NCBI GenBank assembly: GCA_913777945.1
Contig: CAJYTY010000008.1
Location: 1 to 64,000 of the forward strand
From: an uncultured Acinetobacter sp.
Lineage (GTDB): Bacteria > Pseudomonadota > Gammaproteobacteria > Pseudomonadales > Moraxellaceae
Length of the DNA stretch: 64,000 nt
Direction: 5' to 3'
The notes beneath the pieces were generated by a model. That model saw only the letters and a list, made by a program, of their open reading frames with translations, was not told where the DNA came from and searched no databases. Of this stretch, positions 46,818 through 60,000 are shown piece after piece. The position numbers and the translations under genes were made by a program. How positions within the stretch are numbered: position 1 is the stretch's first letter; the number at the start of each line of letters is the position of its first letter.

Positions 46818-47600
46818 TTACTGTGTTTTAACTAAATTGTTCTTGGTTTTTTTAAGAAACATTTGACTGCCTTCAATTTTGGTATCGAAGAGATTGAGCA
46901 TTTTGATGAGTCCTGAGAGTTTGGCACGTCCATAATTACGTGCGTCAAAATCAGGACGCACCATACTGATGTATTGGCCTACCACCGATAGATTAGCCCA
47001 GCCACTCTCATCAGAATTATCTTTCACCGCTTTGTAGATGAGATTTAATGTGGCTCGATCAACAGTTTGAGTGACGTCCTTTTCTATAATTTTTTTTGCA
47101 GGCTCTTTAATGATTTCTTTCTGGTCTAAAACAGTTTTGTTTTCGATAATTGGCTTTTCGTCTTCGACTAAATTTTCCACATAGATGAATTTATCGCAGG
47201 CTTTACGAAATGCCTCAGGCGTTTGTTTACGTCCTACGCCATACACGACTAAGCCACTTTCACGAATCCGTGAGGCAAGAGGCGTAAAGTCGCTATCACT
47301 TGAAATAATACAGAAGCCATCTAGAGCACCACTATAGAGTAAATCCATGGCATCAATAATAAGTCCCATATCAGTGGCGTCTTTGCCAGTGGTATAGGCA
47401 AACTGTTGTACAGGCGTAATGGCATGAGGTAATAAAATATCGCGCCATTTATTCAGACTTTCACTGCTCCAATCACCATAAACGCGTTTCACACTCGCAA
47501 TGCCATATTTGGCAATTTCTTCAAGAATCAAACCAATCGAACTAACTGAAGAATTGTCAGCGTCAATAAGTACAGCCAATTTTTTTGTTTGTAAATCCAA
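46818..47600 (-). CDS. NYN-domain (PIN-like) putative RNase with LOTUS/OST-HTH C-terminus
   Basis: 260 residues. The NYN domain (LabA/DUF88 type) opens 'AVLIDADNSSVSSIGLILEE' and carries conserved acidic residues in 'TTGKDATDMGLIIDAMD' and 'GFCIISSDSDFTPLASRIRE', the metal-binding set of PIN-like nucleases. After a charged linker (about 150-185), residues about 190-255 form an OST-HTH/LOTUS RNA-binding domain ('DESGWANLSVVGQYISMVRP', 'DARNYGRAKLSGLIKMLN'). The start is TTG (47600) with GGGGGT upstream. Likely an RNA-processing enzyme. The substrate is unknown. Confidence 0.88.
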   Translation of the reverse strand: MDLQTKKLAVLIDADNSSVSSIGLILEEIAKYGIASVKRVYGDWSSESLNKWRDILLPHAITPVQQFAYTTGKDATDMGLIIDAMDLLYSGALDGFCIISSDSDFTPLASRIRESGLVVYGVGRKQTPEAFRKACDKFIYVENLVEDEKPIIENKTVLDQKEIIKEPAKKIIEKDVTQTVDRATLNLIYKAVKDNSDESGWANLSVVGQYISMVRPDFDARNYGRAKLSGLIKMLNLFDTKIEGSQMFLKKTKNNLVKTQ

Positions 47601-48096
47601 TTTCTTATACCCCCAATCGATGAGTCGTGTTGTTATGATTAATTTATAATTTAATTTACGCTTAAAAAGTGTCTTTAATCTAGTAGTTATTAAAGCAATG
47701 AAATTATTTTAATCATAGCTATCTTTTTTAAAAGACTCAAAGTTTGATGGGATTTGTTTAAATTTGAGAAATATGTCTTTTTTATCCCAGTATTAGCATC
47801 TTTCTAGATGTAATCATTAGGTTTTTAGTACATCTTGGTTTTTTTATGTGTATCTCCTGATCTTATTTAATCAGAAAACTCTCGTCATTGCTGTCTCAAT
47901 TTAAGGGAGGTGGATAAGATGAGGAGAATTTTTTTTAAAACTATTTGAAAAAATTATTAGAGATATTAGACTGTATCATCTGTTTAAGTAAGTATGATAT
48001 TGAAATTTAGAATAAATTTAAATCACTTTAATGTATTTAAATAACATAATTTCAAGCTGATTAGATTGTAATGAATAAAGAAAAGGGGTTTTATTA
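47601..48096. other. Intergenic region upstream of the giant YD-repeat gene
   Basis: About 500 AT-rich bases. AAGGGG lies about 10 bases before the giant gene's ATG. An 8-codon frame (48071-48097) ends in TAATG, overlapping that start, but has no ribosome site of its own. No clear promoter was picked out. Confidence 0.4.
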
Positions 48097-51000
48097 ATGG
48101 TTGCAGTGATATCTGGTAGCGGTTTAGGTTTATTTAATAGCTCATTCAATACTCTAGGAAAAAACGGAGTGCATGGTAGTGCAAACTTTGGACAAAATCA
48201 ACTTCAAAATTATGTCAATATTGCTGACGGGAATCTAATCATTCGCCAATTAGATCAGAATCTTTCTGCAATTGGTAAAGATATTAAATCTATTCAAACC
48301 TATAACTCTAAAGGTGTTCTCAGCGGTGATACTCAATGGGGAGGTGAGTGGAGCCGACGTCTTTCTTTAGTGGGTGACCTTAATATTGCCGGCAGTAAAA
48401 TCCTAATTACTGCAGAAGATGGACATCAAATTACTTTTAAATATAGTTCAGCTAATACTTATGTTTCTACAGAAGGTGATGGTGCTTACGATAAGTTAAG
48501 CATAAGCGGTAATACATGGATAATTACCGATGGAAAAACCTTAGCAACAGAAGTGTATGAGTATAATCCAAGCTTAAAAACAGGCCGTCTAGTTGCGGTT
48601 AAAGATAGTAATGGGACTAATCTAGCTTATCGTTATGATGCACTTGATCGTTTAGTCTCTATTGAAGATTCAAATAGTATCAGTTTAAATGAATTGATTT
48701 ATAACTATGATGGTAATAGTAATCGCATTAAACGTATAGATACTAAAGCGAATGGTATTACCAACCAGAATGTTTATTATGAATATGACAATTTAAATCG
48801 GTTATCTAAGGTCATTACCGACCTAACCCCGAGTGATAATACTATTGCAGACCAGAAAGTCTATAGCACCAACTATAGTTATGAGTTAAATTCGAGTCGA
48901 ATTGCTTCAATCACACAAAGTGATGGTACATCGGTTCAATTTAGTTATGAGCTTGATAGTATAAGCAATAGCTATCGAGTAAAAACAGTTAGAGATAGTG
49001 AGGGTTTAACCACTTTTACTTATACCACCAATAAAACTACAGTTGAAAATAGTTTAAAAGAAATCTTTGAATACAGCTATGATGCGAATCAGCAACTGAT
49101 TAGTATTAAAAATGCCAATGCTGAGGTGTCCTCTTTTAGTTATGACAGTCAAGGCAATGTGATCAGTATGGTCGATAATGAAGGCATTAAGCTGACTTAT
49201 CGTTATGACAGCAATGGTAACTTAATAGAAGAATATAACCACCTCGGTAAAGCTGTGAAATACAGCTATATCAACAATTCCCAACTCGCTACAATTACCG
49301 AATTTAATGATTTAGCTACCAAAGATGCAAATGGTAATTGGATTTTACCAACAGGTGATTCAAGCAATACCAACTCTGTTTACGATAGCGCAATGCGTTT
49401 ACGTTTCGTGATTAGTGCTGAGGGCGGTGTTGTTGAATATAGCTATAATAGTCAAGGCCAACTGATCACTAAATCGAATTATCAAAACAAATATGCAGTT
49501 GCCAGTGGAGTTGTCTTCGCAACATTAGAAACATGGTCTAAAAAGAATGCAAGAACTCAGCTGAGCAGTTATGAATATGATGTTTTAGGTAATCTAAAAA
49601 GAGAAATAAACTATAGCTCGATTAATAAAACAGTTGATGCGGCAGGTTTGGTCAATAATCAAGGTGTATTTGAAGATGCAACGCAACTGATCGATTATGT
49701 CTATGACCCAAGGGGGTTATTGTTACAGAAAATTATTCGCCATGGTGTAGACAGAGAAACTGCAGCAGCGACAGCAGCACAGGAGATTCAATCCTTCACT
49801 TATGATGGTCTGGGTCGAGTTCTGACTGAGATGAGTGCAGCGGGGACAAGAATTTACAGCTATGCTGCGGGTAAAATTACAGTCATTAATGCAGCGAATC
49901 TAGTTACAACACAAAGCTTTGATAGTTATGGACGATTATTGAATATTGTTCAGTCTACCACGAATCATCCGAGCAGAACGACAAGCTATATTTATGATGA
50001 AGCTGGTCGTCTGGTTTATAGCAAACAGCCTACTGGCAATGAACAATTCAATTTCTATGATAAAAAAGGCCGTTTGGTTGGGGTTACAGATAGCTCAGGT
50101 TTGCTGATTGAGTATATTTATAATAAAAATGATTTACACACCAAAGAAATTCGTTATGCCAATGCAGTAAATTCTACTGGCTGGCTGGTAAATAATAGTG
50201 TTGCAAAGAAACGTGTTGAGGAGATTCGTCCAGCGGTCAATAGCTTTGATCGAGTGATTGAGAAGAGTTATGACATCAGTAGTCAACTGAAAAGTATTAA
50301 ACAAGCCAATGGGACCTTGATTGAATATACTTATGACAACTTTGGCAATGTCATCCAAACAAAAACAGGTGATCGGATTAGTCGCTATTTTTATAATAAA
50401 GACAATCAGCAGGTTGGGGCTTTAGATGCTGAAGGATACCTGACTGAAACGATTTACAATGCGGTGGGGCAAAAAGTTCAAGTTAACCGTTACAGTAAAC
50501 TTACCATCGAAAGTCTGCGTGCAGCAGGGACTTTGGCACAATTGAAGCCAACTGGGTCTGATAATGTTACTCGTAGTACGCTGTTTTTCTATAATACCCA
50601 AAATAAGCTAATTGGTTCGATTGATGAAAAGAACTTTATTACAGCTTATATTTACGATGAAAAAAATAATACAGTTACGACGCGTCAATATTCAGCAGCA
50701 GCTACCACTACAGCAAATATGAATACGGTCTGGGCTGATTTTATTGCAGTGATTCCGGCGATGAATAGCTATCAAGAGTCTATTAAGTATTATGATAATC
50801 AAGGACGTTTAACTAAGTTAAGTGATACACGTCAGGGCATTACTACTTATGTTTATGATGACGCTGGTCGAGTAATTACAGAAATTTTGGCAACAGGCAG
50901 TGCAAATGAAAGACGTATTTTTACCCGTTACAATGCCTTTGATGATGTGACCCATATGCTAGCGGGTGAAGTTACACTTGACATCAAGTCGGGTATGACT

Positions 51001-54000
51001 GCTGCACAAATTGATCAAGTCTATGAACAATATGCGATTAAGTCATATTACGATGCTGCTGGGCGCAAGACTCAGGTATTAAATGCAGCAGGTCAACTCA
51101 CCACATTTTACTATGATAAATCAGGTCGGTTGACGCATAGCATTAATGCAGAAGGCAATGTGGTTGAGACCAGCTACACGCTGTTTGGTGAGATCAAAAC
51201 AACTACACAATATATAAATAGCTTGTCAAAAACTGATGCTAAAGTAACTGATTTGGCAGGAAGTTCGATTCCAGCAATATTTAACAATACAGTGGGCGTA
51301 GGTAAGCGTTTAAAAGGCGGTGAACTTACGACAACCTTAGCTAACTTAATTACTGCTATCAAAAATGCAAGCAAAGATAAAATTGAAAAGTTTGAATACG
51401 ATAAACTTGGCAATATTAGTCGAAAAATTGATGCGGACTTAAAAGAAGTTGAATATTTATATAATCAGTATGGTGAATTAGAGACGGAAAAACGACAAAT
51501 TACACTCGATGGTACAAAAAAAGAGGTGCAGAATACTTACAACTATTCTAAGCGAGGGGAGATTAAAAGTATCATCCTAGATAGTAAGGGCATAAAAAAT
51601 ACTAATATTAAAGAATATGATGCATATGGTCGTATAATTAAAGAGATTGATGCAAATGGCAACATCACAACATTTGATCACACTCAAGACCAAGGGCGTA
51701 GTATACAGGTTAAATCAGCCAATAACAGTTTGACTAAAACCACTTATGATGCTTGGAATCGTGTGCTTACAGTAAATAACAATAATAATATAAACAGCTA
51801 TACTTATGATGATAAAGCCAGAACATTAACTATTAAAAGTCCAGAAGGTTTTGAGACAATTACTCGTTATAACGAGTTTGGGGATGTAGTTGATATTGTA
51901 GAATCAAATAATGGCAAAAAGTCATATCTATATAACAAAGATGGAAAAAAAATTAAAGAAATAGATGCACTAGGAGCTTCAGATTATTATTTTTATGATA
52001 AAAATACAGGACTTTTAAAAGAAAAAATCAGTGCTTCAGGCTTGAAAACTCAATATGTTTATGATTTCGCTAACCGGATTCAGTCTCAAATAATTATAGT
52101 TTCTGCAAATGAGAAAATTGAAACTCAATATGTTTATGATGGAGCAGGGCAGTGTCTAAAAGTAATTGAGGCATACGGCTCAGTAAATCAAAAAACGACA
52201 CAATATAACTATGATAAGACAGGACGCCTGTTGTCAATCATTACTAGGAATAATAGTGGTTTAACAGAATCTTATAAAGCATATTCATATGATGAGTCTG
52301 GTAATCAGATTTTATTTAATGATAGTGGACTAATTTTTTCTTATAATTATGATGCATTAGGAAGACGAATTTCTGAGACTAAAGATCCTGAAAATTTAAA
52401 GTTAAAAACAGAATATCGCTATGATAACAATGGAAATTTAACTAGAAAAATTGATCCATCAGGCAATAGTACTTGGTATATTTATGATAGCAAAAATAAC
52501 CTGACTTACAGTATTGATAGTTTAGGAGGAGTGGTTAATTCAATTTATGATCTTAATGGGCGAGTGGTTTCAAAATATTATTATAATATTTTTCAGGATG
52601 TCACTAGTTGGGTTGATAAGGATATTGTTAATAGCTCGGATATTAAATTAAATAAATCATCTGCTATATTGAATCGTTTTGTTTATAATAAAGATGGACT
52701 GGAAATATTTAAGGTTGATGGTGAGGGAAATGTTGTTGAAAAGCAATATAATGAAATGGGTAAAATTTCAAATATCATATCATACGATAAAAAAATTCAA
52801 ATTTCTGATGAAATTTTGATAGATTCTGAAGTTCGCTCTGCTTTGAAGGCTAAAGATTCAAGTTCAAAAATTGAATCTTATTATTATGATATTCTAGGAA
52901 GAGTAGTATATACAATTAATCCTTTAGATTATATTGTACGAAATGATTACGATTTATTTGGGAATCTCATAAGTATTATAAAATTTAGAGATAAAAATAG
53001 TATAAGTCGTTCAACTACTCAATCCCAATTAGATCTTTTATATAAAGCAGGTAATATTCCTGCCCACTCTAAAATAATAATGTACTATAATAGTTTTGGA
53101 AAGAAAATATATGAAATTAATCAGGTTGGTGGTGTAATAAGATATACATATAATGAATTTGGATCTATAAGTAGTAAAAAAGAGCTATCTTTGGATAGCA
53201 GTAGTCTTATGGATTTACTAAGATCTAAAGATGTAAATGGAAACTTTATTTCACCTAGACCTGTTGAATCAGTTGAAAACTATGATTTAGCATTAAAACT
53301 GATAAATAATACTCAATTTAAAGAAGAAAATTATTATTATGACAGTGTAAATAAACTAGTTTTTAAAATAGATGCTTTAGGGTATTTAACTCAGTACATA
53401 TACGCTGGTGATTTTGTTAATACAATTGTCAAATATGTAGATCAAAATCTAGTTGAAAGAAATATTTCTTCGGATCAATTGAGGGTTAAAGTCTCTCAAT
53501 TAATACGTGAGAAAGAATTTACTGGGGTGAGTTACGTTCGAGATTTCTTGGGAAGAGTTCTTTTTGAAGTTAATGGCATGAAAAGCCCTAGTGATTTCAG
53601 TAATTTAATATATTATCAATATGATGCAATAGGAAATATTTCAAGTAAAAAGAACATTGCTTTAAATTTCAATCAAATATTAGATTTGTTAAGAAAAAAG
53701 GATGAAAATGATAATTTCATAACTGAAAGACCTGCTGAGACAATAGATTCAATATTGAAAGGAATAGCATTAGTTCCTAATAATCTGTTTCAAGAGAAAA
53801 AATATTACTACAATAAATTAGGTCGTATTTCATATGAAGTGAACGAATTAGACTATGTCACAAATTATATGTATGATGCATTTGGTAATAAAATTTCAAA
53901 AAAAGAATCTATTTTAAAAGCTGATAATATTTTGGATTTAATTAGAGTAAAGGATTCAAGTGGAAACTTTATTGTGTCACGTCCTGAATTTTCTACAGAA

Positions 54001-57000
54001 AATTTTGATAAAGCATTTAAACTGGTAAATTCTACAAATTATAGAGAAACCAATTCTTACTATGATAAGAATGGTCAACTGAACTATATTATCGACTCTT
54101 TAGGTTATATAAAACGTTTCAGCTACGATGCTTATGGTAATTTAATTGATACTGTTTTATTTAAAAATGTAACAATAAACCGTGGACTCACTTTATCACA
54201 ATTAGATAGTGTATATAGAACTGCTACCATCTTGCCAGAATATGTTATCACACAATATATCTATGATAATTTAAATAGACGTATTAAAGAAATTGATGGA
54301 GAAGGGTTTTCAATTGAAACTGGTTATGATGCTTTTAATAATATAGTTTGGGTTAAAGATAAACTTGGAAATAAAGGCTATTTTATCTATGATGCATTAA
54401 ACAGAAATACAATAAAGATTGATCCTGAGGGTTATATTACTTACTATACTTATGATGCATTTGGTAATCAGATAAATGAACGTAAGTTTCTATCTCCTAT
54501 TTCTGGAATTGACAAAATTTTAGATAGTAAAGGTATATATACTGGAGTTAAATTTCTGAGTAGTAACACAGATATTCCGCCGATCAATCAACCTTACTTG
54601 AGTTATGGAGTAACATATACTGAAGTTAATTACCAATATGACAAATTAAATCGAAAGACTAAAATAACTGATAATCTTGGTTACTATGAGGAATACACTT
54701 ATAATAATGGTTTAGCTCAACCAGCGACTTATCGCAATAAATTAGGAGGCCTTTATAGCTACACTTATGACAAAATGGGGCATTTGATTCAAGAAATTTT
54801 ACCAGAATTATCAAATGGTAAGCCGATAATTAATATCTATAAATATGATGCGTTTGGTAATAAAATTAAAATGATTGAGGCTCAGGGATTGCCTGAGCAG
54901 CGTACTTCAACGTATGAGTATGATTCTTTAAATAGATTAATTTCAAAAATTGCTGAATCTGTCAGTACGACACAATTAAAAGTAACTGATTCAAGTAAGC
55001 CTTATTTAAAAAATAAAGCAGTTATTGCAGATAATATTCCTCGTGAATCCTATCAATATGATGCCTATGGTAATCAGATTGAAAAAATTGATGCTAATGG
55101 CGCTAAAACGCTTACTTATTTTGATAAAAATGACAGAAAAATAGCAGAAATTAATGCATTGGGTTTACTCACAAAATTTGAATACAATGTTAGTGGTCAA
55201 GTAACTAAAATTCAATCTTACGAGACACCAATTAATGTACCTACATCACCTGGAGGTGCAGTGCCTAATACTCCAAGTGGAAATGTAAGAGTTATACAAT
55301 ATAGCTATGATAAACTTGGTCGTCAAATATCAAAAATTACACCAGATGTTTATACGTATGAATATGATTTACAAGGACAAGGTGCTTTAGTTAAAAAGAC
55401 AACTATAGAAAAAACCTTTTATGATGGTAACGGTAATATTATTCGTATTGAAGATGCTAAAGGTAATACTAGTTTCTACTACTACGATAAGATTGGTAGA
55501 AAAATATTAACTGTTGATAATGAAAAATATATAACTCAGTGGATATATGGTTATAATTCATCAACAGAAATAAATTCTCAAACAGAAATCAAATATGCAA
55601 ATAAGCTCATTCAAGACATTACTTCAAGTAATGAAGTTGAACAAGTAAAAGCACTTATCGTTATTGATACTGCTAATGATCGTAAAACAATTAATACATA
55701 CGATAAAAAGGGACGTATTACTCAGACCGAAATACTAAATGTCAAATATAGTGATGGTTCTACTATTAAGATGGCAAGCAGTACGATTAGTTATGCTTAT
55801 AACGGACTGGATCAGGTTCTAACTAAGATTGATAGTACTGGTACAGTCAGTACATCATATGACAAGCTGGGGCGGGAAATTCTGCGGACTTTTGGAGAAT
55901 ATAAAGATAGTAATAATATTACGGTAAAACAACGTATTTCCAGTGTCTACAATGGCTTAGGACTGCTTTCAAGTAGTGCTATATTGGGCACTAATGATGC
56001 AATTACCACTGATGATCGTGTGACTCAATATAGCTATGACAAACTGGGGCGCTTAATCACAGAGTTGGACGTTAACTTAAATCATGCTGTGAATTATGCG
56101 TATGATTTGGCTGGAAATCAAACATGGATTAGTACAGACCGTAAGACAAATACAAGTGTAGTAAAAACTGATGAAACACTCATTGAATATAATTTACTTG
56201 GCAAAGAGATTACGCGTAGAGTAAACGAGGGTTCCCGCTCTTCTTCAGAAAGTACTGCTATAAGTTGGAAAACTTTAGAAGAAAGAGAGACTCGATACAA
56301 TGCATTTGGTGAAATTACTGGGAAGCGTCTAGTAAAATTTGATAGTAGCACTAAATCAACAGATCAGTGGCATGAGGTAACCGAATATAATAATCAAGGG
56401 AAAGTATGGAAAAGTAATGCAAATAATGGTGTAACTCGTTATTATTTATATGATTCTAATGGAAATGCTACACTCCAGCTTGATAGTACTGGCTCCTCTG
56501 GTATTAATGCGAAAACACCTGATCAGTTAAAAGATTTAACAGCTGTCACTTATACAGAAACAATTTATGACAAACGAAATCAAGTGATTTCTGTCCGCCA
56601 GCCAAAATTTAGTCAAGAGAGTCTCGATACAACATTAAATATATTTGGCCAAACAATTTCAAGAACAAGTGACCGTTCTACTGTCACTTTAACAGACAGT
56701 ACAAACAAACTTAAATTTGATGCGGATACTCAAAAATTTAATATTCAAAGCAATCCTTTAGCAAAACGTCTTATTTTAAAATACTGGCCTAAAGATAGCG
56801 TTGCTACTGGTGATAAGACTTTAATAGTAGATATGCAATCAGGTATCACAGCTGGAGCATTTATATTAGATGTATCTGCAATTAAGCCGAATGTAGAGTT
56901 TAACTATATTTACAGTAGTAGTGATATTGACGGTACTGTGTATGAGACAGGAGTGGGAGTATTAAAACGTATAGTTAACACAGTCGATATTTTTACTGGT

Positions 57001-60000
57001 GGCACAGTTACAGCAGATCCTGAAGCAAAATTAAATGACATAGTTGGCACGACTATGAGTTCTGTATCAGTTGATATATTTAATGATTATAAATTACCGA
57101 TTACAGTGATAGGCAATAAAGTCCAGAAGATTACTGGACGAAAAGATACATATCATCCTAATGGTCAACTGAAAGGTGCTTTCATAAACTATGATGAAGG
57201 CATTAATGTTAAAATGATTCAACTTGCATTGCCGTCAAGCCTGAAAGGCTTTGGGGAAGGGAACTTCGAAGTTGAGTTAACTATTGATGGACAGGTATAT
57301 AAAAAGAGTGTTGCAGAAAATAGTAGCGTGCTTGAGATAGCATTGGATAATAATACCGATAAATTTTTAAGTGGAAAAAACTACAACATCAAAATTTATA
57401 AACGAACTTCGACGATCAGTACTGAGTTGGTAATGAATACTACCAATAAAATTACAGATAAGTTAGCATTAAGTTATTCAGGTTTGTCGTATTGGAGTGA
57501 ACTTCCTTCAATTTATTACTCTAAAATAGGAGATGAATTTGAGTTTGAGCAGCAAATGGTTAATCAGGACGGCATTTTAAACAATTATAATCATTTAATG
57601 CTAAAGAATACCCCAGCTGAGACCAGTCGTATTGAATTTAGATATAAGCTACAAGGAACGAGTCAATGGAGTATGCTGACAGATAATACTACATTGTATA
57701 AAAATATTAAAGATTGGTATCAGATTGACTTAGGTAACTTAGAAATTAATGAGTTATATGATTATCAATATATCACTTATAATTCCAGAAATGATATTTT
57801 GGGTGGAGGTGAGGGAGTAATTAATACAAAAAATAATCTAGCAAACGTCATTCAAAAAAAATTATCTGCAGGTAAGTTGTCTGGTATTTATACTGACAAG
57901 AAAGAATTTATTAATTCAAAATATGATTCTGTAATAGGTGTAAATATATCAAATAATTATAAAGTAGCTACCATTTTAAATATGATGAGTAGTTTTTCTA
58001 TAGAAGATTATCCTAGTAATTATTTCAAATTAAGGTATGAGTTTGATAATAATATTTTAAATCAATATGTAGGAAATGAATTCTTTTTTTTAATAGAAGA
58101 CACTCAAGGTAGAGGTTTTAAAAAGCAAATATCGTTTCAAAAAAATTCTGAAAGTAATAATTCAATTGTTTTTATAGATTTTTCTTACAATGAACTTGAT
58201 ATTCTTATGCCTGAATACATTCGTAGAGATGTAGGAAAAACGATAGATAGTCAATTTAAAATAACACTTGTAAATAAGATAAATCAAAGTTTTGTGGAAA
58301 TCGCATCAGGTGTTCAAACTGTTAGTAAAAGAGATTATAACGCTGGTCCTAGAGGCCCGAGAAAATCAGTTTCTATTGATGGTGGGTTGTTATTTAAATC
58401 AGGTAAAATAATTACTTTGACAAACCAATATCCAGAAACTAGTGATACAGTTTTTTATGTCAGAGAGTCGGGTAGTAATCAACCATATACAGAAATTTTT
58501 GCTATACCATTAAAAGATGTTTATGGAGCTGTAATACCTGGGGTTTTTGAGTGTACACTTAATGATAATATTGACTTAACAAAAAAGCATGATTTTCAGT
58601 ATTTCTCTTTATCTGGGAAAAATATTTTAAACCGACAGCAGGGAACTTTAGAATTTAAAGATTCTAAAATTAAAATTAATGTCTCACCTGTTAATTATGG
58701 TGGTGATGGATTTATCATATTTAGTGCGAAGGATGTAATCTTTGTTAATCAATTTAAATCAACTACAAATACAATTCAATTAAAAGTTAGAAAACTTGGT
58801 GAGGAAAAATGGAGTAGTATATCAATATCAAGAGTAGATTTTTTAAGTAAATTAGGTTTTAGTTGGTATTTTTCTAATCTAAATAGAGAAGGAGAATACG
58901 AATTCCAATTATCTTCACTTGAAGAAGTGGATGTTGGTTTTTTTGGTCGATTACGCTTGGGAGAACAACCTGAGGTATTAAGTTATATATCAAAATCTTT
59001 TTTTCAGAATAAAGTTACATTCTCTGGGCAGCCTAATGGTAGTAATAAGATTACAGTCAAATATGGTACTCATCCAAATCAATTAGATAAAACATCAGTA
59101 CTTTTGATTGGGGCAGATGGTAAAGCAATTCTAGATATTACTGAAATTTCAGAACAAAATTTATTTGGTAGTACGACAGTTTACTATAGTTATGAAACAA
59201 CCGATGTAAATAGCAAAGTATTAAATCGAGCCAATGGTTATATTAATGTCGGTTTAGCTGCTGGAACAGGACAACACACCAATCAAATTAATGATAGTTG
59301 GATAGATTTTCAGCCTGCTCAAAATTATGGCACAAAAATGGAAGTTTATTATCGTAAACGCCAAGTAGATAAAAATGGAAATTTTGTTTCTGATTTAGTC
59401 AATTCGGACTTAAGTAGTGATGCCTATTGGGGAGATAAAGCACAGTTTGAAAAGGTTGTACTTTCAAGGACTAATGGTTTATATCGTTGGAATATTAATA
59501 ATTTAGTACCACAAGCAGGTTTTGAAAATTATGAATATTTTTACCAGTTATATGATCAGAATAATAAATTCATTTCTTTTGTTCCTGGAAAGATAACAGT
59601 AGATAATCTTGGTAATGGTTCAATTGAGCAAACTAAGTGGGTCATTAATGGGTCTGGTAGTAATCAAAATCAAATTATCAGACAACAAAACTATAATGCG
59701 TTTGGGGAGGTCATTAATGAGATTGATGGAAATGGCAATATAATAACATTTAGCTATAATAACTTAGGGAAATTAACCGAGAAAAAATTACCAAACGTTA
59801 ACATTCGTAAAGCAGATGGTACAGTCGCACAAGGTAATCCAACACTTGAATATGCCTATGATCTCGCTGGTCGGTTAGTGTCTACCAAAGATGCAAATGG
59901 TAATATAACTAAGCAAACATATTTAAATGGACATAACCTTGAAACAGGTGACTGGCTGATTTCTAATGAAATACATGCCGATCTGGGTCAAGTTATTAGT

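Noticed and set aside
41650..48096. Second copy of the tRNA-Ser 3' end as an attachment site
   Set aside because: I looked for the terminal bases (CTCACCGCTTCCGCCA) through the island and found none within the window.
48071..48097. 8-codon upstream frame ending in TAATG at the giant gene's start
   Set aside because: The overlap is attractive for translational coupling, but there is no ribosome site before its ATG and so short a frame is expected by chance.
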